A DNA stretch of 64,000 bases from Halovenus marina (lineage in GTDB: Archaea; Halobacteriota; Halobacteria; Halobacteriales; Haloarculaceae), in the NCBI RefSeq assembly GCF_051414115.1, contig NZ_JBLKNZ010000001.1, forward strand, positions 2,728,001-2,792,000, written 5' to 3'. This document shows positions 50,664-59,051 of the stretch, piece by piece. A program made the position numbers and the translations under genes. The notes beneath the pieces were generated by a model, which was given only the letters and a program-made list of their open reading frames with translations, was not told where the DNA came from and did no database searches. How positions within the stretch are numbered: position 1 is the stretch's first letter; every line of letters begins with the position of its first letter.

Positions 50664-51721
50664 GTTACCACGAGCTCCCGTTCTATCTCCTCGACCGAGA
50701 GACCGACCTCCCGGCCGCGGGCGATCGCCCGGATGTTCTCTATCTCCCGTTCCTTCGCGAGAATGTACGACAGCGCCGAACAGATCGAGATCGGGTACGT
50801 GTACGACAGCGCATCGGAGTACTCCAGAAGCGCCGCGTCGAGTGCGTGCTCGAACTGAATGAGGCTGTCTGCGTCTTCCAGGTCTGCGAGCGCGCTCGAC
50901 AGCTCGTCGCCGTAGGTGCTCTCGCGGATGTGGTCGACGAGTTCGTCGAGGTTCCCGACAAGCTGTCGAAGCTCCGACTCGTCGAAGAGCTTGCCGCCTG
51001 CGATGTAGAACTCCGTCGGGTCCAGGTCGGTCCCGGTCCGTGAGAGACGAAGCGCGTTCCGGACGTTCCGGAAGTCGATTTCGGCCTGCAGCACCTCCGT
51101 GTACAGCCCTCGCGGCGTGTTCCGGTTGACGCGGGTCGTGTCGACATCTTCGAGCAGGTGCTCGTAGAACGTCTTGTCGATGGCGTTTTCCAGTGGAACC
51201 AGCACGTCTCGCTGCTCGTACTCGTCGAAGGCGGCGTCGAGCCCCTCTGCGAAGATGGTCGTTTCGAGCAGTTCGACGACTTCTTCGACCGATCCGGCGG
51301 CGGCGAGCTGGTCGAGCAGTTGCTCGTCGAACTCGCCTGCACGGATGTAGTCAGTCTGTATCTCCTCGGCGCTCGCACCGGAGTAGACGCCACGGAGCGC
51401 AGTCTTTGCGTTCCACGCGTCGAACTTCCGGAGGTAGTTGGCGATGAGGTCGTAGAGTTCGCCCTCAGCCCAGTCGAGCAGGTCGTGGAAGTGCTTTGCG
51501 AGATTTCGGTTCAGCGCGTATTCGATGAGGTCGACGCCGCTGTGACGCGTCCCGAGTTCGTTCATCTCGGTCTCGTACTCGGTTTCCTCCATGTAGCGGG
51601 CAATCTCGCCGGTGCCCATGCGAACGAGCTTTCGGTAGTCCTCCTCGTCGAACAGCACAGTCCGACGGGATCGAACGCGGCTGTTGACGTACTCCGGATT
51701 TGAACTGCCTGTCGCGCTCAT
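50660..51721 (-). CDS. atpC: A-type ATP synthase subunit C (central stalk connector)
   Basis: A 353-residue helical C/d subunit that couples the central stalk to the proteolipid ring. Family motifs include GVDLIEYALNRNLAKHF and DFRNVRNALRLSRTGTD. It overlaps both neighbours by four bases (ATGA). Confidence 0.95.
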   Translation of the reverse strand: MSATGSSNPEYVNSRVRSRRTVLFDEEDYRKLVRMGTGEIARYMEETEYETEMNELGTRHSGVDLIEYALNRNLAKHFHDLLDWAEGELYDLIANYLRKFDAWNAKTALRGVYSGASAEEIQTDYIRAGEFDEQLLDQLAAAGSVEEVVELLETTIFAEGLDAAFDEYEQRDVLVPLENAIDKTFYEHLLEDVDTTRVNRNTPRGLYTEVLQAEIDFRNVRNALRLSRTGTDLDPTEFYIAGGKLFDESELRQLVGNLDELVDHIRESTYGDELSSALADLEDADSLIQFEHALDAALLEYSDALSYTYPISICSALSYILAKEREIENIRAIARGREVGLSVEEIERELVVT

Positions 51722-52293
51722 TGGTCGAAGAGTTTCGTCGATATCTCGCGGAGATTCTCCTCCCAGACGTCCGCGAGAATCGAGTCGAACGTGTTTTTCA
51801 CCCTGACACGGGACTGCTCGCTCTCGACGACGACGCCACCGAGACAGTCGTACTCACCGCCATACGAGAGGTCGTCGTACTCGTCGGCCAGCCCTTCGAG
51901 CAACTCGCGGTCGTCCGGCCGACCGTACACCTCCGCCTCGCCTTCGAACTCAGTCATGGCCGCTTCGAGCAGTGCGCGAGTCAGTTCCTCGCGTTGCTCG
52001 CCCTCAATGGCAGCGATTTCGCTCTCGACGTCCTCGCGAACCGACTGGAGCACTTCGCGTCGTGCTTCCAGTCGGGCCTGCTTGGCTTCGAGTTTGGCGC
52101 TCGACCGGCGCTGGTCGCGCTCCTGCTCGATCGTCCGCTCGACCTCGTCGAGGCGCTGTTCGCGGATCTGGTCTGCGTCTGCCTCCGCCTCGGCGATGAT
52201 CTCGTCGGCTTCCGACTCTGCCTGTTCGCGGATCTCTTCCGCACGCGCGCGGGCTTGCTCTCTGATGTCTTCGGCTACTGTCTCTAAACTCAT
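51718..52293 (-). CDS. atpE: A-type ATP synthase subunit E (peripheral stalk)
   Basis: A 191-residue stator subunit. Residues 1-95 form a very charged coiled coil (IREQARARAEEIREQAESEADE); the C-terminal globular head contains DCLGGVVVESEQSRVRVKNTFDS. It pairs with AtpH to build the peripheral stalks. 19 bp separate it from atpK. Confidence 0.95.
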   Translation of the reverse strand: MSLETVAEDIREQARARAEEIREQAESEADEIIAEAEADADQIREQRLDEVERTIEQERDQRRSSAKLEAKQARLEARREVLQSVREDVESEIAAIEGEQREELTRALLEAAMTEFEGEAEVYGRPDDRELLEGLADEYDDLSYGGEYDCLGGVVVESEQSRVRVKNTFDSILADVWEENLREISTKLFDQ

Positions 52294-52312
52294 TGTAAGT
52301 AGATGGGCCGCG

Positions 52313-52576
52313 TTACACCACGAAGATGGTGACGAACGCGATAATGATGAGTGTTTCCGGGATAGCTGTGAAAATCAGTGCCGAGATCAGGTTGTCGCTG
52401 TCCTCCGCGACGGCCCCGACCGCGGCAGAACCGATACCACGCTGTGCGTATCCGGTTGCGAGTGCGGCCAGTCCGACCGCGATGGCCGCCGCGCCGGTGT
52501 TCTCGAGGAACAGGTCAGTGGTTGCTCCGCCGGTGTCCAGTACAACACTCAGGAACGCAGGTAGTGCTTCAATCAT
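52313..52576 (-). CDS. atpK: A-type ATP synthase proteolipid subunit K (c-ring)
   Basis: An 87-residue proteolipid with two transmembrane helices and a polar loop (GYAQRGIGSAAVG). The ion-binding carboxylate is Glu in FTAIPETLIII of the second helix, one per hairpin, and no sodium-specific ligand set is evident, so protons are the likely coupling ion. An N-terminal leader helix (MIEALPAFLSVVLDTGG) precedes it. Confidence 0.94.
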   Translation of the reverse strand: MIEALPAFLSVVLDTGGATTDLFLENTGAAAIAVGLAALATGYAQRGIGSAAVGAVAEDSDNLISALIFTAIPETLIIIAFVTIFVV

Positions 52577-52589
52577 TGTTTGATTTTAT

Positions 52590-54836
52590 TTAGGTCTCCG
52601 TGTAGCGTGTTTCGTGTCCGAACGATTCGTATGTCTTGCCACCGCCCTCATAAAACTTCTCAAAGAACTCGAAGTATTCGAGCCTGATAGCCTGTATTGC
52701 GGCGGTTCCACCGATCGCGAGTACGACAATGTGACCCACGATGTAGACTGGGATTCCCAGCAGCGCACCCTCGAGTCCGAGTTCGAGCGTCCACACTGAG
52801 ATGTCCGAACCCATGTTGGAGAGGCCGCCGAAGATTATCTCCTTCCCGGCCTCTTCCTTGTGTCCCGGCGTGCTCGTGTGCATGAAGTGGAACCCTTCTT
52901 CGTCGGTGTACGCACCGAAATACAGGAGGTTGACCGCCAGTGCCATGCCCGCCTTCGCGAGCAACACCGCAGTCAACCGCGTGTACGAGAGCGTGTGTGC
53001 AAGTGGCACGAGGAACTCGACGGCCTCGTACCACGGCCCCATGATCAGTATGGCGATTCCGAGCACGAATGCGCCGAGACCGATGAGACCGACAAGTTCT
53101 GGGAAGCCAGTGAACCCGAACCCGAGAGGCCCGTTGTCGAGTACCATCATCCCTTCCTGTCCACTGGCTCTGACGAGGAATGTTGGCTTGCTCAGGCTGA
53201 ATGCCTTGCTGAAGATGAAGACCCACAGCCCGTTGAGCATCAGGAGCCACGAGCCGACCTCGACAACGGCCGTTTTCGCGCCGTGGAGTTGGAACTCCTC
53301 GACGAAGTTGAGGATATAGCCGACGTTGAGATGAACCCAACCGACGATCACCGCGACGACGAGCCACGTGATCGCCCACTCGGTGTCGGAGATGCCCTTG
53401 TGGAACACCGGCTCGATGTGGTACCATTCGAGGAAGTGCAGTCCGAGTACCTCACCGTAGAGGAACCCGAACAGAATCGTCCACAGGCCGAGCCACGCGA
53501 CGATAGCACCGAAGTTCGCAATCGCCTCGGAGTCGACTTTCTTCCAGATACCGTAGCCGAGCAGAACGTACAGCAGCCCGTACCCGATATCCCCGATCAT
53601 GAACCCGAAAAAGAGCGGGAACGTCAGAAAGAGGATGATCGTCGGGTCGAACTCGGAGTACTTGGGTCGGTTGACCGCCGTCACGAGCAACTCGAAGGGG
53701 TTGGTTATCTTCGAATTTCGCTGGATGACCGGCGGGTCGTCGTCGAGCGTCACAATCTCGTCGCCCGTTCGGCCGCCGTCCGTGGCAACCTGTTCGTCGG
53801 CGTCGTCGGTCGTGGCTGGCCCGCCGTCGGTCACGGCTGTCTCGTCGGCGTGGCCGCCGTCTGTCGCTTCCGCGTGGTCCTCAGTATCGTGGTCCTCGTG
53901 GAGGCCGCCGTGGTTCGTGTACGACGCCCGTTTCAGTTCGGCGACTTCGAGTTGGTCGCCGATTTCGGCGTCGAGCGTCGACGCGAGTTCGTCGTACCGA
54001 TTCGATGGCACCCAGCCCTCGACGATGAAGGAGTGTTCGGTCGTCGCGAAGCGAAGCGGTGCCTCAGACTTCTGGGCCTCGATCGTGAGCTGCTCTTCGA
54101 GCGCGAGCAGGAACGCCGCCGAATCGTGTTTCAGCGCCTCCAGTTCGCTCTCGACGGTGTCGAGTTCCGCCTCGACCTGCTGGCGCTCGCGTTCGAGCGA
54201 TTCGACGTTCGACTCGGGGTCGCCGGACTCCTCTGGAACCTGATAGGTTGTGATGGGGACGCCGACGAGTTCGTCTTCGAGTGACCCGTCGAGTTTCGCG
54301 AAGACGGCGACGCTGCCTTCCCCGCTGAACACGTCGAAGGCCTCGACCGAGTCGCTGTCTGCGAGAGTGGATTCGATCGCGTCCGGGTCGCCCTCGCCGA
54401 CAATAACGTCGAGGGAGTCATAACCCCACAGCAGGTCCAGATCGATCCCCAGATCTGCGAACAGTTCCATCTGGTCGAGCTGTTCGTCGATATCGCGCAG
54501 TCGAGACCGGAGTTCGTCACGCCGGTCGTCGAGTTCGTTGACCGACGTCCGGATCTCTTCGAGACGACTGTCCGGGTCGTCGAGATCGACCGTCTCCGCC
54601 GGGGAGACGTCGCTCTCGTCGACATCAAGCGTACTCTCGATGGCCCGGACGGTCACGAGTTGGCTCGACACCTCGTCGGCTCCTTCGAGTGAATCGCCCG
54701 GCTCGAACCCATCCCACGAGCCGTCGTAGTCGGTGATGTGAACCAGATTCAACTCGTGCATCGTCTCGATGACCTCGCTCATGACGGACTGAGCGCCGGT
54801 CACCGAGATCTTCGACATTCGCTCAGGTCTGAGCAT
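52590..54836 (-). CDS. atpI: A-type ATP synthase subunit I (membrane stator, a-type)
   Basis: A 748-residue I/a subunit. Residues 1-300 form the cytoplasmic coiled-coil arm (LEEIRTSVNELDDRRDELRSRL). An unusually acidic and His-rich insert lies at about 305-375 (HEDHDTEDHAEATDGGHADE). The membrane part follows with seven to eight helices from about residue 395, including FGFMIGDIGYGLLYVLLGYG. It forms the proton half-channels with the K ring. The start overlaps the atpH end by 14 bp. Confidence 0.96.
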   Translation of the reverse strand: MLRPERMSKISVTGAQSVMSEVIETMHELNLVHITDYDGSWDGFEPGDSLEGADEVSSQLVTVRAIESTLDVDESDVSPAETVDLDDPDSRLEEIRTSVNELDDRRDELRSRLRDIDEQLDQMELFADLGIDLDLLWGYDSLDVIVGEGDPDAIESTLADSDSVEAFDVFSGEGSVAVFAKLDGSLEDELVGVPITTYQVPEESGDPESNVESLERERQQVEAELDTVESELEALKHDSAAFLLALEEQLTIEAQKSEAPLRFATTEHSFIVEGWVPSNRYDELASTLDAEIGDQLEVAELKRASYTNHGGLHEDHDTEDHAEATDGGHADETAVTDGGPATTDDADEQVATDGGRTGDEIVTLDDDPPVIQRNSKITNPFELLVTAVNRPKYSEFDPTIILFLTFPLFFGFMIGDIGYGLLYVLLGYGIWKKVDSEAIANFGAIVAWLGLWTILFGFLYGEVLGLHFLEWYHIEPVFHKGISDTEWAITWLVVAVIVGWVHLNVGYILNFVEEFQLHGAKTAVVEVGSWLLMLNGLWVFIFSKAFSLSKPTFLVRASGQEGMMVLDNGPLGFGFTGFPELVGLIGLGAFVLGIAILIMGPWYEAVEFLVPLAHTLSYTRLTAVLLAKAGMALAVNLLYFGAYTDEEGFHFMHTSTPGHKEEAGKEIIFGGLSNMGSDISVWTLELGLEGALLGIPVYIVGHIVVLAIGGTAAIQAIRLEYFEFFEKFYEGGGKTYESFGHETRYTET

Positions 54837-55155
54837 GTACCGCCTCCGTGAACGTCTCGAGGACGTACTCGGTCACCTCGTCGATCTGTTCGTCCGCCGC
54901 CTGCTCGAGTTCGTCACGGGCCTGCGTTCCCTCCTCCCGGATCTCCGCGGCCTCGCCTTCGATCTCCTCGCGGGCCTCTTCGAGACGGCGCTGTGCCACC
55001 TCCTCGGCCTCCGCGTTGGCCTCCTCCCGGATCTCCGCGGCTTCCTCTCGCGCCTCGGCGACCCGCTCGTCGGCCTCTCGTTCGGCCGCCGCGACGATTT
55101 CGTCGGCCTCGTTCTCGGCGTCTTTGATGCGCTCGAGTACTTCTTGTCTGGGCAT
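54823..55155 (-). CDS. atpH: A-type ATP synthase subunit H (peripheral stalk)
   Basis: A 110-residue coiled coil made almost only of Glu, Ala, Arg and Asp, starting MPRQEVLERIKDAENEADE. First gene of the ATP synthase operon. The ATG at 55155 is preferred because family members begin MPRxEVLERI; an ATG 15 bp upstream (55170) is also in frame. The operon promoter must lie in the 134-bp gap to the divergent methyltransferase. Confidence 0.93.
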   Translation of the reverse strand: MPRQEVLERIKDAENEADEIVAAAEREADERVAEAREEAAEIREEANAEAEEVAQRRLEEAREEIEGEAAEIREEGTQARDELEQAADEQIDEVTEYVLETFTEAVHAQT

Positions 55156-55304
55156 TTCTGTCGTCTGCATCTACTGTCAAGGCCTATTTGGGCGTTGCGA
55201 AATTGAGTCCGGATTTCGGCCCCAGTTCTGTGTCTCCGGCGAGCGTGCGCAAGTCGTGCCGGATCCGACCGGGAGGATTATTATCGGTCAGTCAAAGAAC
55301 GTGT

Positions 55305-55922
55305 ATGGGCGTTCTCGAAGACAAGGCCAGGGCGCGTCTGTTCTACCGGTATCTCTCGCGGGTGTACGACCGCATCAACCCGTTCGTCTGGAACGAACAG
55401 ATGCGCGACGAGGCGGTGGCGATGCTCGACATCGGCCCAGACGACAGGGTACTCGATGTGGGCTGTGGCACCGGCTTTGCAACCACCGCACTCCTCGAAC
55501 GGACCGAACACGTCTACGGGCTCGACCAGAGCCCGCACCAACTCGAGCGCGCTTACGAGAAGTTCGGTCGACGCGGCCCGGTTCGCTTCCATCTCGGCGA
55601 CGCCGAACGCCTCCCGTTTGCCGACGACACCTTCGACGTCGTCTGGTCGTCGGGGTCGATCGAGTACTGGCCCAACCCGGTCGCCACCCTCCGCGAGCTC
55701 CGGCGAGTCTGTGTCCCCGGCGGTCAGGTGCTCGTCGTCGGCCCGGACTACCCGAATGCGACGGTGTTTCAGAAACTCGCCGACGCGATCATGCTGTTTT
55801 ACGACGAGGAAGAGGCCGACCGGATGTTTACAGAGGCTGGCTTTACCGAGTTCGAGCATCACATCCAGCAGGCCAGCCCAAAGAGCCCTCGGGCGATTAC
55901 GACCGTCGCAGACGTTCCGTGA
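55305..55922 (+). CDS. SAM-dependent methyltransferase (MenG/UbiE or MPBQ-like)
   Basis: A 205-residue class I methyltransferase: motif I VLDVGCGTGFATTALL near residue 50, motif post-I VYGLDQS and a motif near DVVWSSGSIEYWP. The fold resembles the quinone-ring methyltransferases of the MPBQ/MSBQ and UbiE families, and haloarchaeal homologues are often annotated as demethylmenaquinone methyltransferase. The true acceptor is not fixed by sequence. It is divergent from the ATP synthase operon; the ATG at 55305 is used rather than the longer open frame. Confidence 0.85.
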   Translation: MGVLEDKARARLFYRYLSRVYDRINPFVWNEQMRDEAVAMLDIGPDDRVLDVGCGTGFATTALLERTEHVYGLDQSPHQLERAYEKFGRRGPVRFHLGDAERLPFADDTFDVVWSSGSIEYWPNPVATLRELRRVCVPGGQVLVVGPDYPNATVFQKLADAIMLFYDEEEADRMFTEAGFTEFEHHIQQASPKSPRAITTVADVP

Positions 55923-55932
55923 GTCGCCGCTG

Positions 55933-56424
55933 TTAGTCTGCGGTTCCGGTGAGTCGCGCAATCGTCGCCGTTTCGGTCGCGACGGTAACTGAGACAGTCG
56001 AACCCGCTCGCAACTGGGGTGCGTTCGTGCCAGCGAGTCGAACGCTCGCGGTCTCACCGGCACGCCACGTGGTGTCACCGCCGACGTTGAACGGGCCTGT
56101 CGGCCCCGATTCGAAGCCACGCGCCGCGAAAAACGGGACGGGCGGCTGATGGTCGAGTGCCTCGCCGTCGATCCGGATCGAGACACGCAGTTCGGTGACC
56201 GCGAGCACGTCACCCCCAGTGTGTGTGAGTGCGATCCGGTCGGCCCCGTCCTCGACGGTGAGTTCGAGTCCCGCGTTCGGCGGGGGGTCGGGACTCGAGA
56301 GCGAAACCATCGCGCCGACCGAAAGCGACAGCACCACCGTCAGCCCAACCAGCAGGAGCACGCCGATCACTGGCGTTACGCCGCGGTTCAGGTCGAGGCT
56401 GGACACGGCACGGACACTGGACAC
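55933..56424 (-). CDS. Archaeal type IV pilin-like protein
   Basis: A 163-residue protein with a class III signal: a charged N-terminus (SSLDLNRG) followed by VTPVIGVLLLVGLTVVLSL. The prepilin peptidase (PibD) probably cuts before VTPVIGV or at the Gly just before it. The rest is a beta-rich head domain with TVEDGADRIALTHTGGD. It is 10 bp from the convergent methyltransferase and 50 bp downstream of the exported gene on the same strand. Confidence 0.88.
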   Translation of the reverse strand: MSSVRAVSSLDLNRGVTPVIGVLLLVGLTVVLSLSVGAMVSLSSPDPPPNAGLELTVEDGADRIALTHTGGDVLAVTELRVSIRIDGEALDHQPPVPFFAARGFESGPTGPFNVGGDTTWRAGETASVRLAGTNAPQLRAGSTVSVTVATETATIARLTGTAD

Positions 56425-56474
56425 AGTCTGTCTGTCGCGGTATAGGATAAAAGCGTACGGACGGAAATGCCGAA

Positions 56475-57677
56475 CTAGGGACCAGAGACGACCGCTGTCT
56501 CGTTGTTCGCGGTTGTCGCGCTCACAGTGAAGTTCCCCTCAGGCTGGACCGCCCAGTACTCCCAGTCGGTGGTGCCGATTGGCTGACCGTTGATTTCGAG
56601 GGTCGTCTGGATCGGCTCTGCCGAACCCGGCTCTGAGACGGTGATCAACATCGGACCGGTCGGATGGGTCGTCTCGACGGTAAGTTCGAGTGTACTGGTT
56701 GTAGTGCGGTGTGTCTCCGAGACCGGAATGGCTCCAGGACTGTTTCGCTGATGTTCCCGGAAGACGTTCGCGGAGGTCCCATCGAAGTACAGTTCGAGCG
56801 TTCCGTGGGGATGGCTCACGTCGACAAAGTAGTAGGGCAACCCGGCGAGGATATCCCCGCCACCGCCCTCGAAGTTCGCCCAGGCCCACGGGTACAGCTG
56901 TTCAGCGCGCTGGGTGGCCGCGTCGAACCAGCCGTTCTCACTCGAAGCGAACGTGTCCTCGCCGGTGCCGACCCGTTCGTCGAGCATCGTGGCCTGACGG
57001 TACTGGGTTCCGTCGACGACGGTCACCAGTACGAGCGCGGTCTCACTGCCCTGTACGTACGTCGTTTCGGCCCCTGTCGTGGTCACTTCCGTGCGTAACT
57101 GTTCGTCGACTGGCCCCGGCTGAAGCAGCGGTTCACTCCCGAGTTGCTCGATCTGGTCCTGGATGTTGCTTGGCAGCGGTACGCCCGACGCCTCGCTTAC
57201 GGTCTGTTCGACGTGGTCGATAAATTGCCGCTGCCGGTCTGCAACGGCGGTGACTGTGATCAGCTTTCGGATAAGTGCCCGTTCACCGATTTCATCGGCA
57301 CCGTAAGCCGCGAACAGCTGTTCCTGACGCTGTCTGAGTTCCGTGACGCTCGCATTTATTTCCCTGACGGCGGACTCGACGACCGCGCGGCGCTGTGCGT
57401 TATCTGACGCGCGCTCGAATCGCTCGTCGAATCGTAACCGGTCCTGACGCGCATGCAGTGACTGCGCGTCGTCCGTTATCGCACTGCCAACATCGATGTC
57501 CGTCTGCGCGTATCCGTCAGCAGTCACGTTCGTCGGTGAGAGATACCCGGTTGTGTTCTCCGGATGTCTGATCTCGGAACTCTCCCCCTGTCCCGTCGCA
57601 GCGCTCGCGACGGCGCCGACAGCCACACAGAGAAGACAGACGGCGAGGAGGGAAACGACTGTACGGGAACCAACCAT
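56475..57677 (-). CDS. Exported hypothetical protein with N-terminal signal helix
   Basis: A 400-residue protein with an N-terminal hydrophobic helix (TVVSLLAVCLLCVAVGAVAS) and no lipobox, so probably secreted or anchored by the signal. Helical regions between residues 85 and 180 (NASVTELRQRQEQLFAAYGADE) look like a coiled coil; the C-terminal half is beta-rich, ending in an Ig-like set of strands. Several Asn-x-Ser/Thr sites are present. The ATG at 57677 is used because homology-like signal sequence begins there. It may act with the pilin-like gene downstream (50 bp). Confidence 0.72.
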   Translation of the reverse strand: MVGSRTVVSLLAVCLLCVAVGAVASAATGQGESSEIRHPENTTGYLSPTNVTADGYAQTDIDVGSAITDDAQSLHARQDRLRFDERFERASDNAQRRAVVESAVREINASVTELRQRQEQLFAAYGADEIGERALIRKLITVTAVADRQRQFIDHVEQTVSEASGVPLPSNIQDQIEQLGSEPLLQPGPVDEQLRTEVTTTGAETTYVQGSETALVLVTVVDGTQYRQATMLDERVGTGEDTFASSENGWFDAATQRAEQLYPWAWANFEGGGGDILAGLPYYFVDVSHPHGTLELYFDGTSANVFREHQRNSPGAIPVSETHRTTTSTLELTVETTHPTGPMLITVSEPGSAEPIQTTLEINGQPIGTTDWEYWAVQPEGNFTVSATTANNETAVVSGP

Positions 57678-57838
57678 CTCGACCTGATTTGTGTCGCCGT
57701 CGCTAAAAGAACTTTCGAGGACAGATTCCACGACCAATCGGTCGTCGAGTACGCGACGACGACTGGCCAGTTTCCCAATCACGCCACTGAGAAGGTGTCA
57801 TAGAAAATGTTTTGCCGGGAGAGGGCGCACGTGCGAAT

Positions 57839-58969
57839 ATGTCATTGCCGTCACGTGCCGCCCTGACTGTCCTCCTTGCCCTCTTTTGTTCGGGTGCGGT
57901 GGTGGCCGTGTTCGTCGGTGCTGGGACCGCAGTAGCCCAGACTGACGACGCTGTCCAACTCGATATGAATACGTCGACGGTCATCGAACTCGAAGCTGAC
58001 GGCGACGCTCGGATCACTGTCCAGACGACGTTCGACCTCGAATCGGACGCCGACAGCGAGGCCTATCGGACCCTCGAATCTGAGTTTCTCTCAGAGGAGA
58101 CAGCCATGCTTGGACTCGATGCGTTCGAGCGTGCAGCCGAACACGTGAACGGGCGAACGGACCGCGAGATGGAGATCCAAAACGTTACACAGTCGACAGC
58201 ATCCGACGCGCTGGTGGCGAACGGAACCGGTCGGCTCGCCGTCTCGTTCACCTGGACGAACTTCGCACGGCCCGACGGTGATCTGCTCCACATCGACGAC
58301 GCCCTGCGAACCGAGACCGGCATCTGGTACGACGGTCTCAACGAAAACCAGACGTTGGTGATGCGTCCCCCGTCCGGGTTCGGTGTCTCGACTGCGAACG
58401 TCGACGAGGAGTACGTCGCTATCGGAGAAGGGGGCACAATTCGCTGGACGGGCCCGGCGACGTTCGACGAGGAATCGCTCGCCGTCACGTTCGTCGGAAA
58501 CAGCGGGACCGTCACGGACACCCCCTCGCCGACGCCAGATAACGCGGGCGGAACGAACGACACGATACTGTGGTTGCTGGTGATCGTGGTGGTCGGAATT
58601 ACCGGGCTCTTTTTCGCGTATGTGCTCCACGACCGGGACCAAATTACACTCCCAACGGGGGGCGACGACAGTGCCGGAGAGACGACATCCGACGAGACGG
58701 ACAACACCGAACCAGCGGAGCCAGACCAACCTGACGAGACCGCCGAGGAGTTACTCAGCGATGAAGAGCGTGTCGTCCAGCTAATCGAAGCAAACGGCGG
58801 GCGGATGAAACAGGCCGACATCGTCAAGGAGACCGACTGGTCGAACGCGAAGGTCTCGCAGTTGCTCTCCGCTATGGAAGAGGAGGGCGAAATCGACAAA
58901 CTCCGGATCGGCCGTGAGAACCTGATCTCCTTCCCCGACGAGGATATCACGGATCTGGACGACGGCTGA
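57839..58969 (+). CDS. Membrane-bound winged-HTH regulator with exported sensor domain
   Basis: A 376-residue protein: signal peptide (residues 1-33), an extracytoplasmic beta-rich domain of about 210 residues, one transmembrane helix near residues 242-262 (ILWLLVIVVVGITGLFFAYV), an acidic linker, and a C-terminal winged HTH (EERVVQLIEANGGRMKQAD, then KVSQLLSAMEEEGE). It fits the haloarchaeal DUF7345/DUF7343-type one-component membrane regulators (from memory). It is divergent from the exported hypothetical gene (161 bp), a plausible target. What it senses is unknown. Confidence 0.82.
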   Translation: MSLPSRAALTVLLALFCSGAVVAVFVGAGTAVAQTDDAVQLDMNTSTVIELEADGDARITVQTTFDLESDADSEAYRTLESEFLSEETAMLGLDAFERAAEHVNGRTDREMEIQNVTQSTASDALVANGTGRLAVSFTWTNFARPDGDLLHIDDALRTETGIWYDGLNENQTLVMRPPSGFGVSTANVDEEYVAIGEGGTIRWTGPATFDEESLAVTFVGNSGTVTDTPSPTPDNAGGTNDTILWLLVIVVVGITGLFFAYVLHDRDQITLPTGGDDSAGETTSDETDNTEPAEPDQPDETAEELLSDEERVVQLIEANGGRMKQADIVKETDWSNAKVSQLLSAMEEEGEIDKLRIGRENLISFPDEDITDLDDG

Positions 58970-59051
58970 TATCACGGATCTGGACGATTGACCAGAAAGA
59001 CGCGCGTGGCTGTTGGGCAGTCGAGCGTTCTACAGAGAGACACAGCCCCAA

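Noticed and set aside
48558..50858. 766-codon plus-strand frame opposite atpA
   Set aside because: It lies wholly antisense to atpA and atpF, with no recognisable domain.
52860..54284. 474-codon plus-strand frame opposite atpI
   Set aside because: It is antisense to atpI and unrelated to any family.
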